Shown one piece after another: positions 54,512-62,955 of a stretch of 64,000 bases of DNA (position 1 is the first letter of the stretch; each line of letters opens with the position of its first letter). The stretch is taken from positions 548,545-612,544 of the forward strand of contig DASRHP010000009.1 of NCBI GenBank assembly GCA_035650475.1, written 5' to 3'. The stretch comes from Candidatus Binataceae bacterium (lineage in GTDB: Bacteria; Desulfobacterota; Binatia; Binatales; Binataceae). The notes beneath the pieces are model-generated. The model was not told where the DNA came from, searched no databases, and was given only the letters and a program-made list of their open reading frames with translations. The translations under genes were made by a program, and so were the position numbers.

Positions 54512-55331
54512 TTAACGCCCGCCATCCCATCTCGACCGCTATAAGCACCAGGATCGCGACAAACATCGTCCGCAGCGCCTGCACGTTGACGTAGGGCAGG
54601 ACGCGGCTGCCGGTGAGCGCGCCAGCGGTGACCCCGAGCGCGACCGGCGCCGCGATAACGGTGGCGATATCGCCGCGGGCGAGGAAGACCAAGGCGCCCG
54701 CGCCGGCGGTGACGCCGATCATAAAGTTGCTGGTCGCACTCGAAACCTTGAGCGGCAGATGCATGACGTAATCCATCGCCATCACCTTGAGCGCGCCCGA
54801 GCCGATCCCGAGCAGCCCTGACATCAGCCCCGCCACCACCATCAGCATCGCGCCGCCCGGGACATTGACCACGCCGTAATGGATCTCCTCGCGCTCACCG
54901 TCGGCCGGCATCGCGCCGCCCAGTTGCAGGCGGGCGGCCAGCGGATCGCTGCGCTCAACGATCGAGTCGCCGACTTTTTTGACCGTGAAGTAGGCCGATT
55001 GCAGCATCATCAGCGCGAACAGCAGCTCGAGCGCCCACCCTGGGATGATCCCGGCCAGGTAGGCGCCCGTGACCGCGCCGGTGACCGTCGCGCACTCCAG
55101 CACCATCGCCACCCGCAGGTTGGTCCAGCCGTCGCGCACGAAGGCGACGCTGGCGCCGGCGCTGGTTGCGACCACCGATATCATGCTGGCGCCGACCGCC
55201 ACCTGCATCGGGACATGCGCGAAAATCAGCAGCGCGGGAACGATAAAGACGCCGCCGCCGAGGCCGGAGAGCGCTCCCACGAAGCCCGCGCCGGCCGCGA
55301 GCGCAAGCAGGCCGCCCATGATCGTCAGCAT
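54501..55331 (-). CDS. TauE/SafE family anion exporter
   Basis: 276 residues, eight or so membrane segments. TauE/SafE proteins export sulfite, sulfoacetate or related anions. GALSGLGGGVFIVPALLIFA at the N-terminus and GVLSGLLGIGSGALKV-like GLMSGLLGIGSGALKVMAMD in the second half are the paired family motifs. A link to sulfur handling in the same window (sulfotransferases, CysQ) is possible but not shown. Confidence 0.92.
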   Translation of the reverse strand: MLTIMGGLLALAAGAGFVGALSGLGGGVFIVPALLIFAHVPMQVAVGASMISVVATSAGASVAFVRDGWTNLRVAMVLECATVTGAVTGAYLAGIIPGWALELLFALMMLQSAYFTVKKVGDSIVERSDPLAARLQLGGAMPADGEREEIHYGVVNVPGGAMLMVVAGLMSGLLGIGSGALKVMAMDYVMHLPLKVSSATSNFMIGVTAGAGALVFLARGDIATVIAAPVALGVTAGALTGSRVLPYVNVQALRTMFVAILVLIAVEMGWRALSGF

Positions 55332-55503
55332 CGGTTGCCGTACTCCCCGGACATCAGCCCCCTACAATACGCGTGCCGAGGAACGAATCGAACCGTTGCC
55401 GAGCAAATTCACGCGGCGCTCGTGATAGATGCACGCCGATTGCTTGGTCAGGCCGGCGGTGACGGTGGCCTCGCAGGCCGCGGAGTTGCGCAACCGGCCA
55501 CCT
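55332..55503. other. Intergenic, no gene supported
   Basis: 172 bases between the TauE start and the PyrF-like stop, both on the minus strand. A short open minus frame and a T-loop-like GGTTCGATTC were examined and not accepted as a gene or tRNA. Confidence 0.5.
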
Positions 55504-56301
55504 TCAAAACGGACGCGAGGGGTAGAGTTCGAGCGCGAGCCGCGGATTGGCGCGCAGCCCGCGTTCCATCTCGTCGGTGATCTCGCGCACCGCGCGCAGC
55601 GGCTCGGCGGCGCGCCAGATGGGGCCGCTGACGACGAGGTAGTCAGCGCCGGCACGTACCGCCTCGGCGGCGCCGAACGGATACTCGGCGGCCTCCCATC
55701 CGCGGCTGCGTCCGAGTCCCGAGCTGATCACGACGAAGCGTCGGCCGCACGCCGCGCGCACGCGCGCGGTCTCATGCGGCGAGGTCAGCACACCGTCAAG
55801 CGCGGCGTCGAGCGCGAGCTTGGCCAACTGCACGACACGCCGTGGCGCCCAACCGTCGGCGGGCGGTTGGGCGCCGCGGCTGAGCCCGGCCAGCATCGCG
55901 ACCGCCACGATCTGCGGGCGGCGCAGACCCTCGCCGCGGCAAATGCGCGTCACCTCGCCGCGCACCCGTTCCATCATCTCGAGGCTGCCCTGCGGATGGA
56001 GGTCGAACATGCGTACGCCCAGCCTGGTGGCCTCGACCGCCGCCTTGCATACGGCGGGCGGGCTGTCGTGAAACCTAAGGTCGAGGAAGACCTCGCCGCC
56101 GCGGCGCCGGATCTCGCGCACGAATTCGGGCCCGCTGCTGAGGTAGAGCGGCTTGCCGACCTTGAACATTCCAACCACGCGCGCCAGCTCATCGACCAGG
56201 CGCAGCGCCTCGCGCGGCGTGCCGAGGTCGAGCGAGACGATCACGCGCTCGCGCAGGGCGCCGTGGCGGATCAGGCTGGAAAATGGCCAGTACTGCGTCA
56301 T
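55504..56301 (-). CDS. Orotidine 5'-phosphate decarboxylase family protein with altered active site
   Basis: 265 residues. The overall fold is clearly Pyr[62 protein letters not shown] and [11 protein letters not shown]. Three signature sites differ from true OMP decarboxylases: the catalytic Lys of DxKxxD is Arg76 (codon AGG), the phosphate-binding Arg of VVGRPI is absent (VVSGPI), and the PGIRP loop reads SSGLG. The first Asp and the Lys of FKVG remain. It may be a paralogue with another activity or a dying copy; another pyrF should exist elsewhere in the genome. It is divergent from arsR. Confidence 0.85.
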   Translation of the reverse strand: MTQYWPFSSLIRHGALRERVIVSLDLGTPREALRLVDELARVVGMFKVGKPLYLSSGPEFVREIRRRGGEVFLDLRFHDSPPAVCKAAVEATRLGVRMFDLHPQGSLEMMERVRGEVTRICRGEGLRRPQIVAVAMLAGLSRGAQPPADGWAPRRVVQLAKLALDAALDGVLTSPHETARVRAACGRRFVVISSGLGRSRGWEAAEYPFGAAEAVRAGADYLVVSGPIWRAAEPLRAVREITDEMERGLRANPRLALELYPSRPF

Positions 56302-56518
56302 CGCTGCCGCTCAACCCATCAAATGATGCCAACGGCTTGCGATGTCAAGGCGCGGCCGTCGGGCGCCCGCGGCCGGAAGCTCGCCCAGACGCCGGCGACA
56401 GAGTTTCAGGCGCGCCGGCGCCAGGGCGTTCACGGACATGGTCCTGGTCGCAACGCGCGTGTGGGGCTCCGTTGGCGAAGTCCGCGAACCGCGGCGGCCG
56501 CCTGGCGACAGTCCAGGC

Positions 56519-56547
56519 TTGACCTCTGCGGGTCGGGCATTTATCGT
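56519..56547 (+). promoter_or_regulatory. arsR promoter
   Basis: TTGACC (56519-56524), 17-base spacer, TATCGT (56542-56547). Transcription would start near 56554, almost on the arsR start codon. Confidence 0.6.
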
Positions 56548-56558
56548 AGATTTACGAT
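56543..56558 (+). promoter_or_regulatory. Palindromic ArsR operator over the -10 box and start codon
   Basis: ATCGTA (56543-56548), GATT, TACGAT (56553-56558): a perfect inverted repeat that overlaps the -10 box and the first two bases of the arsR ATG. Placement suits repression by ArsR, released by arsenite. Confidence 0.62.
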
Positions 56559-56907
56559 GAAAGCTCGGGCTGTCGAACCTCTGTCGAAGCGCCCGCCGTC
56601 CGGCCCCGGCGAAGCGTCCGCCAGCGCCCAAGGCGTCGCGGCGGCCGACGAGGAGCTGGCGCGGCTGGCGCGCGCGCTTGGCCATCCGGCGCGCGTGCGG
56701 ATCGTCCGCCTGCTCGAGGCGCGCAACGGCTGCGTATGCGGCGAGCTGGTCGAGGCGATTCCACTCGCCCAGTCCACGGTCTCGCAGCATCTCAAGGTGC
56801 TCAAGGAAGCGGGGCTGATCCAGGGCGAAATCGACGGCCCGCGGGTCTGCTATTGCCTGGTGCCGGCGGCGCTCAGGCGGCTGCGGATGCTGGTGGCAGC
56901 GCTGTGA
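56557..56907 (+). CDS. arsR: ArsR family arsenic-responsive repressor
   Basis: 116 residues. Winged-helix metal-sensing repressor. [20 protein letters not shown] begins the fold, [12 protein letters not shown] holds the As(III)-binding cysteines 59 and 61 (compare ELCVCDL of classic ArsR), and [19 protein letters not shown] is the recognition helix. The first 30 residues are a non-conserved lead. The gene is 34 bases before arsM and controlled by an operator over its own start codon, so it likely regulates itself and arsM. Confidence 0.92.
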   Translation: MKARAVEPLSKRPPSGPGEASASAQGVAAADEELARLARALGHPARVRIVRLLEARNGCVCGELVEAIPLAQSTVSQHLKVLKEAGLIQGEIDGPRVCYCLVPAALRRLRMLVAAL

Positions 56908-56941
56908 CTAAATCGTAACTCAACGAAGAGAGGTTCGGGTT

Positions 56942-57769
56942 ATGGAAGAAGCGAAGCTCAAGGAAAAGGTGCGGGAAACCTACGCCGAAGCCGCACGCGG
57001 CGCCGCCCGCGCCGCCGGTTCATGCTGCGCAAGCGTGAGCTCCTGTTGCACCGATCCGATCACGTCGAATCTCTACGGCGCCGGCGAGGCGGACGCGGTC
57101 CCCGCCGCGGCGCTCGCGGCGTCGCTTGGATGCGGCAACCCGACCGCACTCGCCGAGCTCAAGCCGGGCGAGACCGTGCTCGACCTCGGTTCGGGGGGCG
57201 GGATCGACGTTCTGCTGTCGGCGCGTCGGGTGGGCCCCGCCGGCAAGGCCTACGGGCTCGACATGACCGACGAGATGCTCGAGCTTGCGCGCGACAACCA
57301 GCGCAAGGCCGGGGTCGCCAACGTCGAGTTTCTCAAGGGCGAGATCGAGAATATCCCGCTGCCCGACGCGTCGGTTGACGTGATCATCTCCAATTGCGTG
57401 ATCAATCTGTCGGCCGACAAGGACAGCGTTTTGGCGGAGGCGCTGCGCGTGCTCAGGCCGGGTGGGCGGCTTGCGGTGTCGGATATCGTAATCCGCGGCG
57501 CGGTGCCGGTGGAAATCAAGCGCAGCGTCGAGCTATGGATGGGATGCTTGGCGGGCGCGCTGGAGGAATCCGACTATCGCGCGCGGCTCGAACGCGCGGG
57601 CTTCGAGGCGGTTGAAATCGAGCCGACGCGAATCTACTCGGCCGACGACGCGCGCAGAATGCTCGCGGGCTCCGGGCTGGACGTCGAGCGCATCGCGTCG
57701 ATGGCCGACGGCAAGTTCATGAGCGCCTTTGTACGCGCACGCAAGCCCGTCCCGGTGGAAGTAGCCTAG
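56942..57769 (+). CDS. arsM: Arsenite methyltransferase
   Basis: 275 residues. ArsM methylates As(III) with SAM to volatile or less harmful forms. The SAM site is VLDLGSGGGIDVLLSA. The three conserved arsenic-binding cysteines are present: Cys64 (SLGCGNP), Cys152 (SNCVINL) and Cys202 (WMGCLAGAL). Extra CC pairs at 28-29 and 35-36 are common near the N-terminus of this group. GAGAGG precedes the ATG. Confidence 0.96.
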   Translation: MEEAKLKEKVRETYAEAARGAARAAGSCCASVSSCCTDPITSNLYGAGEADAVPAAALAASLGCGNPTALAELKPGETVLDLGSGGGIDVLLSARRVGPAGKAYGLDMTDEMLELARDNQRKAGVANVEFLKGEIENIPLPDASVDVIISNCVINLSADKDSVLAEALRVLRPGGRLAVSDIVIRGAVPVEIKRSVELWMGCLAGALEESDYRARLERAGFEAVEIEPTRIYSADDARRMLAGSGLDVERIASMADGKFMSAFVRARKPVPVEVA

Positions 57770-57804
57770 AGGACGGGCTGGAAGACAGCCCGGAGAGCTG
57801 GAAC

Positions 57805-59088
57805 TCACCGCCTGAAAGCGGCGGATTCGCTCAGCGGCAGGCCCAGCGCGTAGCGGCGCAGCCAGTCCAGTGCGACCTGCGAGGTCAACAGCTTCACCCA
57901 GTCGCGCGTGCCCCTGAACTGATAGCGGCGCGCGGCACGCGCCTCGCCGCCGACCAGCGCGATGCACACCGTGCCTACCGGGCGGTCGGCGCTGCCGCCG
58001 TCGGGCCCGGCGATGCCCGAGGTCGCGATCGCGAGGTCGGCGCCCGCGCGCTTGAGGGCCCCGGCCGCCATCTCGAGCACGCACTCCTCGCTCACCGCGC
58101 CGTGCTCCTTGAGCGTCTCCTTGCGCACGCCGAGCTCGGCCACCTTGAGCTCGTTGGCGTAGGTCACGAAGTCGCCGACGAAAAAACGCGAGCTGCCTGG
58201 CACGTTGGTCAGGCGATGGCCGATAAGGCCGCCGGTGCAGGATTCGGCGACCGCCAGCTTGTAGCCGCGCTCGACCATCAGCTTGGCGACCACCTCCTCC
58301 ATCGAGGCGTCGCCCTCGGCGTAGATGAAGTTGGGGATGCGCTTGCGCACGCGCTCGCACAACTCCGCGAGCCGGCGCTCGGCCTCGCCCGGGCGGCCCT
58401 CGACGGTCACGCGCAGAGAGATCTGCGGGAAGCTTGCGCGAAAGGCGACCCGCGCCTCCTCCGGCTTGATCAGTCCGGCGACCGCCTCGTCGAGCGCGGA
58501 TTCGCTGATGCCGAAGGTCTGGAAGACGCGCACGGCATAGATCGTGTCGACCCCGCGGTTCTCCTTGAGCCACGGGATCACCGTCTGCTCCATCATCGGC
58601 TTCATCTCGCGCGGCACGCCGGGGAGCACGACCAGGTGGCAGGTGCCGCCGTCGCGCGGCACCGCCATCCGGAAGCCCGGCGCGGTGCCGAGGGGGTTGC
58701 GGATGATCACGGCGCCCTCGGGGATATCGGCTTGCTTGAGGTTGTTCTCGGGCATCACGCGGTTGATCGAGGCGAAGATGCGCTTCATGTGCTCGACGCT
58801 CTCGGCGTCGCGCACGAGCGGCTTACCGGTGATGCGCGCGACGGTCTCGTTTGTCAGATCATCGGCGGTGGGGCCGATGCCGCCGGTCGAGACCACAACG
58901 TCGGCCATTCCGATCGCGGTGCGCCAGGCCCATTCCAGCCGCTCGGGCACGTCGCCCACCGTAATCACGGCGACGAGGTCGATGCCGATTTCGCTCAGCT
59001 TGTCGGCGAGGTAGTTGGAGTTGGTATCGACCACGCGGCCGGTGGTGAGTTCGTCGCCGGTGGAGAGGACAACCGCCTTCTGAATCAT
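57805..59088 (-). CDS. cinA: CinA-like protein (nicotinamide-nucleotide amidase / ADP-ribose pyrophosphatase)
   Basis: 427 residues, both domains. The N-terminal MoCF-like domain has LSTGDELTTGRVVDTNSNYL and VVVSTGGIGPTADDLTNETV. The C-terminal PncC domain has AVAESCTGGLIGHRLTNVPG, then SRFFVGDFVTYAN and ATSGIAGPDGGSADRPVGTV. The family recycles pyridine nucleotides. It is 57 bases downstream of pgpA. Confidence 0.95.
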   Translation of the reverse strand: MIQKAVVLSTGDELTTGRVVDTNSNYLADKLSEIGIDLVAVITVGDVPERLEWAWRTAIGMADVVVSTGGIGPTADDLTNETVARITGKPLVRDAESVEHMKRIFASINRVMPENNLKQADIPEGAVIIRNPLGTAPGFRMAVPRDGGTCHLVVLPGVPREMKPMMEQTVIPWLKENRGVDTIYAVRVFQTFGISESALDEAVAGLIKPEEARVAFRASFPQISLRVTVEGRPGEAERRLAELCERVRKRIPNFIYAEGDASMEEVVAKLMVERGYKLAVAESCTGGLIGHRLTNVPGSSRFFVGDFVTYANELKVAELGVRKETLKEHGAVSEECVLEMAAGALKRAGADLAIATSGIAGPDGGSADRPVGTVCIALVGGEARAARRYQFRGTRDWVKLLTSQVALDWLRRYALGLPLSESAAFRR

Positions 59089-59145
59089 CGCTGGCTCCCT
59101 CGATCCGGCCGCGCCGGACCGCGCAAAGACGCCCGTGTGCCGCGC

Positions 59146-59613
59146 TCAGAGCGGGACCGCAAGGCAGAGCGCACGCAGCACGAGGTTCGCATATATGGCC
59201 GCCGCAACGTCGTCAAGCATCACCGCCGCACCGCCGCGCATCCGGCGGTCGATCGCGCGCGCGGGCTCGAGTTTGGCGATGTCGAAGAGCCGAAAGAGCG
59301 CGAAGCCGAGGGCGATTGCGGACCACGACGCCGGATTGAGGTACATCGTGATCGCCATTCCCACGATCTCGTCGATCACGATATGCGGGCTGTCGCATCG
59401 GCCGAGGATCTCCTCGGCGCGGCCGGCAAGCCAGCATCCGGCCGCGAACATCGCGGCGATAAGCGCGGTGCCGCCCACCGGCGAGCGACGCGTCAGCGGC
59501 GCGGTGACGGCCCATACCAGGAGCGCGCCGACTAACGAACCGGCGGTGCCGGGCGCGTAGGGCGCGTAGCCGCTGTACAATCCGGTCGCAAGAAAAGTGA
59601 TCAGTGCGCGCAT
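59146..59613 (-). CDS. pgpA: Phosphatidylglycerophosphatase A
   Basis: 155 residues. PgpA dephosphorylates phosphatidylglycerol phosphate at the inner membrane. GYAPYAPGTAGSLVGALLVW, HIVIDEIVGMAITMYLNP, GFALFRLFDIAKLEPARAID and DDVAAAIYANLVLR cover the family blocks, with the catalytic Asp/Glu in IDEIVG. Confidence 0.95.
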   Translation of the reverse strand: MRALITFLATGLYSGYAPYAPGTAGSLVGALLVWAVTAPLTRRSPVGGTALIAAMFAAGCWLAGRAEEILGRCDSPHIVIDEIVGMAITMYLNPASWSAIALGFALFRLFDIAKLEPARAIDRRMRGGAAVMLDDVAAAIYANLVLRALCLAVPL

Positions 59614-59671
59614 CGCGTGGCCGCCGATGGAGCAGCGAGCCTAGCACGCGCCGGGGCGGGGCGGGGAGCGG

Positions 59672-59808
59672 CGGCCAACGACCGCTACTGCCGCAGTCCC
59701 TTCGATCGCCTGCTGATGGCACAGGCCGCTATCGAAGGTTTGGTGCTGCTGAGCGCGGACCGCAAACTGGCCGCCTACGAGGTCCCCCGTAATAATCTGG
59801 TAGCCCGA
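59672..59808 (+). pseudogene. C-terminal remnant of a PIN-domain (VapC-type) toxin
   Basis: The plus strand reads RYCRSPFDRLLMAQAAIEGL then VLLSADRKLAAYEVP. Intact VapC proteins end in H.DPFDRLLIAQA..EGL.LLT.D..F..Y.V, so the fit is close over 35 residues, including the Asp residues of FDR and AD. Everything upstream of it is gone; bases before 59672 are the start side of the divergent pgpA. No antitoxin is seen. I regard it as a relic. Confidence 0.65.
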
Positions 59809-59824
59809 GCGCGGTCTCGGCGGC

Positions 59825-60646
59825 TCAGTCGGGGCGCACCGGGATAGGCGTCTCGTCGGCCTCGACCGCGACCGAGCGCACGCCCTCGACACCGCTGGCG
59901 ACCTGGTTGGCGAGCTCGTCCCACGGCGGCACCAGGCCGGGGCCGCGCACCTGCACGGCGCCCGCGCTGCATTCGACCTCGATCGGCGCGTGGCCGAGCT
60001 TGGGATGGGCGTGGCAGGCGGCGCGCACCTGGGCGGCCGTGGCGACGTCGCGCATTTGCTGCCACTGCTCGGGACGCACCTGGGCGTCGATGCGTTCGGC
60101 CCAGGCGGCGAGCGCCGCGGCGCTGAATTCCAGCGGCGCGCCGAAGCCGTTGATTACGAGATCAAAGGAGGCGGGGTCCTCAATATCGACGCCGGTCAGG
60201 GTCTGGATGCGTGCGCGGACCTCGCGGTCGTAGTCGCGCACACGGCGCTGGGCGGCGACCGGCGATAGCTTTTCCATCTCGCCCACCAGCCGGGCGCGCT
60301 CCTCGAACGGGCCCACCGTGCGCACCTTGATTCCGCATCCCACGGGCGGCAGATAAACCGCCGGCGAGCGCCCCACGACCACCACGCGGTCGGCCGCCAT
60401 CTCGCGCAGCAGCGTCGCGCGGAAGAACGAGATGAAGCGTACGCTCTCGGTCTTCAGCCGCGACCAGAAATGCGGCTGGCGTTCGTCAACCACGACGAGC
60501 TGCTCGGGCGTGACGTGATACGTGCGCGAGACTTCCGCAATCAGGTCCTCGCTGCTCAGAAACCTGTAACCGAGCGTCCGCGCGGCAAGCCGGCCGAGTT
60601 CGATTCCCCGCGAGCCGAGCTGCTGACTGACAGCAATTATCGCCAT
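59825..60646 (-). CDS. Cytidylate kinase-like protein with C-terminal BON-like domain
   Basis: 273 residues. The N-terminal part resembles the cytidylate-kinase-like family: MAIIAVSQQLGSRGIELGRL is a P-loop-like site, and LGYRFLSSEDLIAEVSRTYH, VVVVGRSPAVYLPP and KVRTVGPFEERARLV follow. The loop lacks a clear GKS, as is usual in this family. The last 75 residues (AACHAHPKLGHAPIEVECSA to EGVRSVAVEADETP) read as a BON domain that binds membranes or phospholipids. The nucleotide role is uncertain. Confidence 0.82.
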   Translation of the reverse strand: MAIIAVSQQLGSRGIELGRLAARTLGYRFLSSEDLIAEVSRTYHVTPEQLVVVDERQPHFWSRLKTESVRFISFFRATLLREMAADRVVVVGRSPAVYLPPVGCGIKVRTVGPFEERARLVGEMEKLSPVAAQRRVRDYDREVRARIQTLTGVDIEDPASFDLVINGFGAPLEFSAAALAAWAERIDAQVRPEQWQQMRDVATAAQVRAACHAHPKLGHAPIEVECSAGAVQVRGPGLVPPWDELANQVASGVEGVRSVAVEADETPIPVRPD

Positions 60647-60924
60647 GCCGGTCCCCTGGCTTAGCGAAGCTTCTCCCCGTCGCAATCTTAGGTGCTCGGC
60701 GCGCGGGTGGCAAACTCGGATTGGGCCCCAGCGTGCCGCCCAAGCGTGAGCAAACAGCCCGTCGCGAACTGTGACAATCGCTCAGCGTGATGCGGCTTTG
60801 ATGGCATTGCGCGGCGCGGGCCGCTAGGATTTCGCGCGCGGCCCCGCACGCGGCGCCGCGGATGTCGCACAAAGGACGGGGAAGATCGGCGGGCGCGTGC
60901 GGCCCGCCCGCGGCGAACGCAATC
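60647..60924. other. Intergenic, no gene supported
   Basis: 278 bases between two divergent genes, GC-rich, presumably holding both promoters. No motif was convincing. Confidence 0.45.
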
Positions 60925-62043
60925 ATGGCTCGACGAAAAGCACGGATCGGCGGCACGCCGATCGATCCCGCGCCGGTGCGCGGAAGTATGACCGCCGCCG
61001 ATCTTATCGACGGCGCCTTTCTCGCCTACAACGGCCGCCGCCTGCGCGAGGCCTGCCGGCTATTCGCGGAGAAGATGCTCGCCGACGACGTTTTCGTCGC
61101 GATGAGCCTGACCGGCGCGCTCACGCCGGCGGGGCTGGGGATGTCGTGCCTGATCCCGCTCATTGAAAACGGCTTCGTTGACTGGATGGTTTCGACCGGG
61201 GCCAACCTCTATCACGACACCCACTTCGGGCTGGGGCTCAAGATGTTCCAGGGCTCGGCCGAGGCCGACGACGTCGCGCTGCGGCGGGCGGGCGTGGTCC
61301 GGATCTACGACATCTTCTTCGACTACCGCGTGTTGCTCTCGACCGACGCTTTCTTCCGCCAGATCGCGCGCCAGGAGGAGTTCCAGCGCTCGATGAGCAG
61401 CGCGGAGTTCCACTACCGCGCCGGCCGCTACGTCGCTGAGCGCGAGCGCGTGCTCAGGCTCGGCCGCCGCTCGCTGCTTGCCGCCGCGCACGAGGCGGGC
61501 GTGCCGGTGTACACGTCGTCGCCGGGCGACTCGTCGATCGGGATGAATCTGGCGCTGCTCGAAGTCGAAGGCTACGGGCTCAGGCTCGATCCGCTGGCCG
61601 ACGTCAACGAGACTGCAGCGATCGTCTACGCGGCGAAGCGGGCGGGGATGAAGAGCGCGGTGTTCATCCTGGGCGGCGGCTCGCCCAAGAATTTCGTGCT
61701 CCAGACCGAGCCGCAGATACAGGAGGTGATGGGCGTGGCGGAGAAGGGCCATGACTACTTCCTGCAAATCACCGACGCGCGGCCCGACACCGGCGGGCTC
61801 AGCGGTGCCACCCCCGCGGAGGCGGTGAGCTGGGGCAAGATCGATCCCAACCGGCTGCCGGATTCGGTGGTATGCTATGTTGACAGTACGGTCGCGCTGC
61901 CGCTGATCACCGCCTACGCACTGCAGCGGCGCAAGCCGCGTCGGCTGCGCCGATTGTATGACAAACGCGAGGAGATGATGGCGACGCTGCGCACCGCCTA
62001 CGAGCGGGTGCGCCGCAAGCGGCTGCGGCGCGGCGAGCCCTGA
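60925..62043 (+). CDS. Deoxyhypusine synthase family protein (bacterial, possible homospermidine synthase)
   Basis: 372 residues. The deoxyhypusine synthase fold uses NAD and spermidine. [72 protein letters not shown] and VSWGKIDP are all conserved, and Lys305 in SWGK is the catalytic lysine. Bacteria lack eIF5A, so members act as homospermidine synthases or on other substrates. ATG 60925 begins [12 protein letters not shown]. The gene is followed eight bases later by cysQ. Confidence 0.92.
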   Translation: MARRKARIGGTPIDPAPVRGSMTAADLIDGAFLAYNGRRLREACRLFAEKMLADDVFVAMSLTGALTPAGLGMSCLIPLIENGFVDWMVSTGANLYHDTHFGLGLKMFQGSAEADDVALRRAGVVRIYDIFFDYRVLLSTDAFFRQIARQEEFQRSMSSAEFHYRAGRYVAERERVLRLGRRSLLAAAHEAGVPVYTSSPGDSSIGMNLALLEVEGYGLRLDPLADVNETAAIVYAAKRAGMKSAVFILGGGSPKNFVLQTEPQIQEVMGVAEKGHDYFLQITDARPDTGGLSGATPAEAVSWGKIDPNRLPDSVVCYVDSTVALPLITAYALQRRKPRRLRRLYDKREEMMATLRTAYERVRRKRLRRGEP

Positions 62044-62051
62044 GCCAAGCG

Positions 62052-62909
<858 letters not shown>

Positions 62910-62955
62910 CGGGAGCGGCGGCGCCTTTGCCCGCTGCTGGGCGTCGCGGGCGCCG

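Noticed and set aside
55385..55425. T-loop-like GGTTCGATTC on the minus strand suggesting a tRNA
   Set aside because: The flanking bases do not form a five-base T stem with a seven-base loop, and no anticodon or acceptor stem could be drawn.
55362..55503. Short minus-strand reading frame between tauE and the PyrF-like gene
   Set aside because: It begins inside the PyrF-like gene in another frame, has no ribosome site and matches nothing I recognise.
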